Below, in pieces: positions 49,052-52,223 of a stretch of 52,223 nucleotides of DNA. Positions within the stretch are counted from its first letter, which is position 1. The number at the start of each line of letters is the position of its first letter. Source of the stretch: Cumulibacter manganitolerans (GTDB taxonomy: Bacteria > Actinomycetota > Actinomycetes > Mycobacteriales > Antricoccaceae); assembly GCF_009602465.1 (NCBI RefSeq), contig NZ_WBKP01000023.1, positions 1 through 52,223 of the forward strand. Reading direction: 5' to 3'. Under the pieces are notes generated by a model. The model made no database searches and was not told the DNA's origin. It was given only the letters and a program-made list of their open reading frames with translations. The translations under genes and the position numbers were made by a program.

Positions 49052-50260
49052 ATGACTTCTGAGGTGTTCATCGACTGGGGCGTCGCCGCCCGAGCGGCGA
49101 AGCGGATGGTGCAGCCGGGACCCCGGGTCGACCTGGCGGTCGCGCGGGCCGCGGTCGCCGAACTGGAGACGGCGGCCGCCCGGGCTGAGGCGTACGTCAG
49201 CGAGGTCACCGGCATCCGGCATCCGGCGTACGACGCGCCCACCGTCGTGGTCGATCGCGCCGGCTGGATCGACGTCAACGCGCAGTCGCTCGGCGCCTTG
49301 ATGAGCCCGCTGATCGAGAAGATCACCAGGAGCTCGAACTCCACCCGGATCGGGCGCGCCATCGGCAGCCGGGTGACCGGCAGCGAGGCGGGCGCCCTGC
49401 TGGCCTTCATGTCCAGCCGCGTGCTGGGCCAGTACGACGTGTTCGGGAGGGACGGCGGCCGGCTGCTGCTGGTGGCGCCCAACGTCGTCGACGCCGAGCG
49501 GAAGATGGACGTCGACGCCTCCGACTTCCGGCTGTGGGTGTGCATCCACGAGGTGACGCATCGGCTGCAGTTCACCGCCAATCCGTGGCTCGAGGACTAC
49601 ATGCGCGGGCTGATCGCCGAGTTCGTGGAGGTCTCGAACCTCGATGCCGACTCGATGCGTGACCAGCTCAAGCAGATCGCGGCGTCCATCAAGACCCGCG
49701 TCGCGGACGGCGGGGACGAGGATGCGCCGCGTGGCATCCTCGCGCTCGTGCAGTCACCCGAGCAGCGCGCCGTGCTCGACCGGATGACCGCCGCGATGAG
49801 CCTGCTGGAGGGCCACGCCGAGTACGTGATGGACGAGGTCGGGCCAGACGTCATCCCCTCGGTCGCGGTGATCCGCCGCAAGTTCACGCAGCGTCGGCGG
49901 GGCCGCTCGCCGCTCGACCGGCTGCTGCGCCGGCTGCTCGGCCTCGACGCCAAGATGCGGCAGTACGCCGACGGGCGCAGGTTCGTCGACGGCGTCGTCC
50001 AGCAGGTCGGCATGGCCGGCTTCAACCGGGTCTGGACGTCACCGGACACGCTGCCGTCACGCGCCGAGCTCGCCGACCCGGCCGCGTGGATCGCCCGCGT
50101 GCGGCCCAACGGTCGTATCGAGGCGACCACCGAGGTGACCGACGAGCACGGCAACACGACGCGGCACTACAGCGTGCCGCGCGAGCGGGAGCACATCGCG
50201 ATGAGCGACGAACCGGCCGGCGACTCCGAGATCATCATCGAGCGGCGAGTCGAGGAGTAG
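49052..50260 (+). CDS. Zinc-dependent metalloprotease-like (F420-associated zincin type)
   Basis: 402-residue protein of the actinobacterial zincin family once labelled coenzyme F420 biosynthesis-associated. It starts MTSEVFIDWGVAARAAKRMV; the zinc site is WVCIHEVTHRLQF (HEVTH, about 152-156), and MSLLEGHAEYVMDE (about 249-262) likely holds the third ligand (Glu or His). The C-terminus is variable and charged. Family members sit next to tilS and hpt; substrate is unknown and the F420 link is by co-occurrence. ATG 49052 is chosen; a frame from 48917 runs through the yceI promoter. Confidence 0.9.
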   Translation: MTSEVFIDWGVAARAAKRMVQPGPRVDLAVARAAVAELETAAARAEAYVSEVTGIRHPAYDAPTVVVDRAGWIDVNAQSLGALMSPLIEKITRSSNSTRIGRAIGSRVTGSEAGALLAFMSSRVLGQYDVFGRDGGRLLLVAPNVVDAERKMDVDASDFRLWVCIHEVTHRLQFTANPWLEDYMRGLIAEFVEVSNLDADSMRDQLKQIAASIKTRVADGGDEDAPRGILALVQSPEQRAVLDRMTAAMSLLEGHAEYVMDEVGPDVIPSVAVIRRKFTQRRRGRSPLDRLLRRLLGLDAKMRQYADGRRFVDGVVQQVGMAGFNRVWTSPDTLPSRAELADPAAWIARVRPNGRIEATTEVTDEHGNTTRHYSVPREREHIAMSDEPAGDSEIIIERRVEE

Positions 50261-50266
50261 CCGGCC

Positions 50267-51241
50267 GTGGTCGGTCCACCTCCGGCGGTCGCCGCGGTCC
50301 GGCGCGCCGCGCGGCACTGGCTGGCGGGGCATCCGCAGCCGGAGGTCACCGTCGCGGTCAGCGGCGGGGCCGATTCGCTGGCGCTGTGCAGCGCGGTGTT
50401 GTTCGAGGCGCGGGACGACGTCGTCGTGCACGGGGTGACGATCGACCACGGGTTGCAGGACGGGTCGGCGCAGCGCGCGGCCGACGTCCGCGACTGGATG
50501 GCCGCGGCCGGCTGCGTGACCGCCCGCGCGATCGGGGTCGACGTCGGAATCGCCGGCGGTCCGGAGGGGGCCGCCCGCGCGGCGCGATACGGCGCCCTCT
50601 CCGTCGCGCGGCACGGCGACGTACTGCTCGGCCACACCCTCGACGACCAGGCCGAGACCGTGCTGCTCGGGCTCGGGCGCGGCTCCGGCCCGCGGTCGTT
50701 GCGGGGCATGGCGGCGTACGACCCGCCGTGGGGGCGGCCGTTGCTCGGTGTGCGGCGGGCGCAGACGCGCGACTACTGCGCGGCGCTCGGGATCGCCGCG
50801 TGGGACGACCCGCACAACGCCGACCCGCGGTTCACGCGGGTCCGGCTGCGCACCGAGGCGCTGCCGCTGCTCGAGGACATCCTGGGCGGGGGAGTCGCCG
50901 GCGCGCTGGCGCGCACCGCCGAGCAGCTGCGCGAGACCGACCTCGAGGCGGACGCCGACGCCATCTGCGCGCTGCTGGGTGCCGAGCTCGATCCGCGGCA
51001 GCTGGCCCGCTTCAGCGACCCGACCCGCCGCGCCGTGGTCAAGCGGTGGCTCGACGCGCGGCTCGGCGGGTTCACCGCGGCCGCGCACGTCGAGGCCGTC
51101 GACGCGCTCATCGCGCGCTATCACGGCCAGGGACCGGTTTACCTGCCGGGCGGTAGCCGCGTCGTCCGCGAGCGTGGGAGGATTCGACATGCGCCCGCCG
51201 ACAGTGCCGGCCGGGCGGCCCCCCGAGCTCCCCAACGCTGA
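50267..51241 (+). CDS. tilS: tRNA(Ile)-lysidine synthase
   Basis: 324-residue PP-loop ATPase that converts C34 of tRNA-Ile(CAU) to lysidine. The PP-loop is [15 protein letters not shown] (about 25-39; SGGADS), with [20 protein letters not shown] and [19 protein letters not shown] (about 124-142) as the following substrate blocks. It begins at GTG 50267, 6 bp after the zincin stop. Its last 53 bp overlap the hpt frame if hpt starts at 51189. It is shorter than E. coli TilS and lacks the C-terminal extra domain, as in other actinobacteria. Confidence 0.93.
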   Translation: MVGPPPAVAAVRRAARHWLAGHPQPEVTVAVSGGADSLALCSAVLFEARDDVVVHGVTIDHGLQDGSAQRAADVRDWMAAAGCVTARAIGVDVGIAGGPEGAARAARYGALSVARHGDVLLGHTLDDQAETVLLGLGRGSGPRSLRGMAAYDPPWGRPLLGVRRAQTRDYCAALGIAAWDDPHNADPRFTRVRLRTEALPLLEDILGGGVAGALARTAEQLRETDLEADADAICALLGAELDPRQLARFSDPTRRAVVKRWLDARLGGFTAAAHVEAVDALIARYHGQGPVYLPGGSRVVRERGRIRHAPADSAGRAAPRAPQR

Positions 51242-51791
51242 GGATTCCCAGGTGTACGACGCCGAGATCGAGAAGACCGTCATCTCCGAGGACGAGATCC
51301 AGGCCAAGACCGTCGAGCTCGCGGAGCTCATCGCCCAGGACTACGAGGGCAAGGAGGTCCTGCTGGTCGGCGTCCTCAAGGGCGCGGTCATGTTCATGAG
51401 CGACTTCGCCCGCGCCCTCCCGCTTCCGGTGCAGCTGGAGTTCATGGCGGTGTCGTCGTACGGCTCGTCGACGTCGTCCTCGGGCATCGTGCGCATCCTG
51501 AAGGACCTCGACAAGGACATCTCCGGCAAGCACGTGCTCGTCGTGGAGGACATCATCGACTCCGGGCTCACCCTGTCGTGGCTGCTGAAGAACCTCGGCG
51601 CTCGCAACCCCGCCTCGATCGAGGTCGTGACGCTGCTGCGCAAGCCCGAGGCGGTCAAGGTGCCGGTCGACGTGAAGTACGTCGGGTTCGACATCCCCAA
51701 CGAGTTCGTCGTCGGCTACGGCCTCGACTACGCCGAGCGCTACCGCGACCTGCCCTACATCGGCGTCCTCAAGCCCGAGGTCTACAGCTAG
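51189..51791 (+). CDS. hpt: Hypoxanthine phosphoribosyltransferase
   Basis: 200-residue purine salvage enzyme making IMP or GMP from hypoxanthine or guanine and PRPP. The PRPP loop is [18 protein letters not shown] (about 117-134); other blocks are [39 protein letters not shown] and [21 protein letters not shown] 51189 has a GGGAGG site and gives a short extension like that of M. tuberculosis Hpt. GTG 51252 ([12 protein letters not shown]) with GAGGA upstream is the main alternative. ftsH, which normally follows, is not in the window; repeats and an IS end come next. Confidence 0.95.
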   Translation: MRPPTVPAGRPPELPNAEDSQVYDAEIEKTVISEDEIQAKTVELAELIAQDYEGKEVLLVGVLKGAVMFMSDFARALPLPVQLEFMAVSSYGSSTSSSGIVRILKDLDKDISGKHVLVVEDIIDSGLTLSWLLKNLGARNPASIEVVTLLRKPEAVKVPVDVKYVGFDIPNEFVVGYGLDYAERYRDLPYIGVLKPEVYS

Positions 51792-51814
51792 CCTCGCCCG
51801 CGCGGTTCGCGGTG

Positions 51815-51909
51815 TCGCCCCCTCACCGTCGTCGAGGTCGCCCCCTTCACGGTCGTCGAACTCGCCCCCTTCACGGTCGTCGAGGTCGCCCCCTTCACGG
51901 TCGTCGAGC
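51815..51909 (+). repeat. 24-bp tandem repeat, about four copies
   Basis: Units of the form TCGCCCCCTTCACGGTCGTC plus GAGG/GAAC/GAGC begin at 51815 (23 bp, slightly diverged), 51838, 51862 and 51886. The last unit reads directly into the left half of the dispersed repeat (51896-51924). The tandem array may have arisen by slippage from the CACGGTCGTCGAG start of that repeat. Confidence 0.8.
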
Positions 51910-51924
51910 GAGCGGAGCCGCTAA
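51896..51924 (+). repeat. Dispersed intergenic repeat, truncated copy 4
   Basis: CACGGTCGTCGAGCGAGCGG followed by AGCCGCTAA matches the left half of copy 1 (20237), then stops exactly where the putative IS end begins. The right half (GGCGAGCGACGTCGAGACGCC) is missing, consistent with interruption by the insertion element. Confidence 0.65.
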
Positions 51925-52223
51925 CCTCGATGTTTCACGAGGGGCGGCTGGCCTGTCGGTGTGGCCGGGCTGGCCGGGTGGTGGCGGCGGGCGTGGGTGA
52001 TCGCCGGCGTTGGCGTTCGCCGGTTCTCCGTGTTCCTGGTTGGCGGGGGTCTGGCTGTTCAAGCGGTCCGGATCGCGTTCCAACCGGTATCGATGAGGTG
52101 GTTCCAGGGCCAGTCGCGGGGCAGGCGTAGACGTCTTCGTCTGCCGCTGCGGATGATGCGCCCGGCCACGGCAAAGACTCGGAAACGTAGCCGTTTGGGT
52201 TCCCAGCGGCGAGCCGGGTGCTC
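51925..52223 (-). mobile_element. End of an IS1380-like insertion sequence (continues past window)
   Basis: The element's apparent end at 51925 is CCTCGATGTTTCACGAGG, itself a small dyad, followed inward by about 120 bp of noncoding sequence and then the C-terminus of a transposase. The insertion lies inside a dispersed repeat after CTAA. The other end and any target duplication are outside the window, so the boundary is provisional. Confidence 0.65.
52059..52223 (-). CDS. IS1380-family transposase, C-terminal fragment
   Basis: The window edge cuts this leftward gene; the last 54 residues are visible and end at TGA (52059-52061). They read EHPARRWEPKRLRFRVFAVA, then GRIIRSGRRRRLRLPRDWPW and NHLIDTGWNAIRTA. 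The WEPKRLR.R.FAVAGR..R.GRR..LRL...WPW pattern matches the C-terminus of IS1380-family DDE transposases as I recall it. The remainder of the gene, with the catalytic residues, lies beyond the window, so integrity cannot be judged. Confidence 0.75.
   Translation of the reverse strand, partial: EHPARRWEPKRLRFRVFAVAGRIIRSGRRRRLRLPRDWPWNHLIDTGWNAIRTA

Noticed and set aside
51815-51909. 24-bp tandem repeats as a CRISPR array
   Set aside because: Units are directly adjacent without spacers.
51930-52130. Short + strand open frame starting MFHEGRLACRCGRAG
   Set aside because: It is the antisense of the IS end and transposase tail and has no domain.

Overview
The window is a very GC-rich bacterial chromosome segment with short intergenic gaps. 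The gene content points to an actinobacterium (Actinomycetota): two DUF1707 proteins, DUF3817 and DUF4097 proteins, an F420-associated type zincin next to tilS and hpt, a KmtR-type nickel/cobalt sensor, an NsrR of the Streptomyces kind, many GTG starts and probable leaderless starts. I cannot name the genus. About 55 protein genes, one tRNA, one decayed gene and an insertion-sequence end are supported.

Region 1 (1-10288) is a nitrate respiration locus. Reading leftward it runs narK, an ArsR/SufR-like Fe-S regulator, narG, narH, narJ, narI and a mobA-like gene cut by the window edge, nearly all overlapping or almost touching. A nitronate monooxygenase-like gene is divergent from narK. Region 2 (10286-20117) holds two paralogous loci, each encoding a ribbon-helix-helix (RHH) protein that starts MDISNYL and has a DUF1707 membrane protein downstream; the second also has a DUF4097 gene. 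Between them lie a decayed glycosyltransferase, an ECF sigma/anti-sigma/lipoprotein/membrane-protein operon, ricT, an MFS exporter and a carboxymuconolactone decarboxylase-like gene. Both RHH genes are preceded by four 8-bp boxes spaced about one helical turn apart.

Region 3 (20118-31820) has tRNA-Thr(CGT), a MerR-HEAT / HEAT-repeat gene pair behind a MerR-type operator, an ABC-2 exporter, an operon joining a class II glutamine amidotransferase, an FMN/[3Fe-4S] glutamate synthase-like protein and a PoxB-like pyruvate oxidase, an MFS exporter and an acyl-CoA dehydrogenase. Region 4 (31870-40500) has flavohaemoglobin with its repressor NsrR under a candidate 27-bp operator, a glycosyltransferase, a polysaccharide deacetylase lipoprotein, a kmtR-cdf metal efflux pair, a thioesterase, a GNAT enzyme, an autoregulated MarR gene, a VOC protein and a 52-residue small protein. 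Region 5 (40500-52223) has a MatC-like transporter, an ArgA-type acetyltransferase, an amidohydrolase, a VOC protein, ppa, and the conserved order dacB / zincin / tilS / hpt with a yceI gene inserted. After hpt come 24-bp tandem repeats and the end of an IS1380-like element, which appears to have inserted into a copy of a dispersed repeat seen at two other places in the window.

The most interesting signals are the helically phased box arrays before the two RHH paralogues, the shared operator linking the MarR gene to yceI 10 kb away, the amidotransferase/glutamate synthase/PoxB operon, the MerR-HEAT pair, and the IS insertion into the repeat family. All functional calls rest on reading the sequence and on recalled family knowledge; no database search was run.
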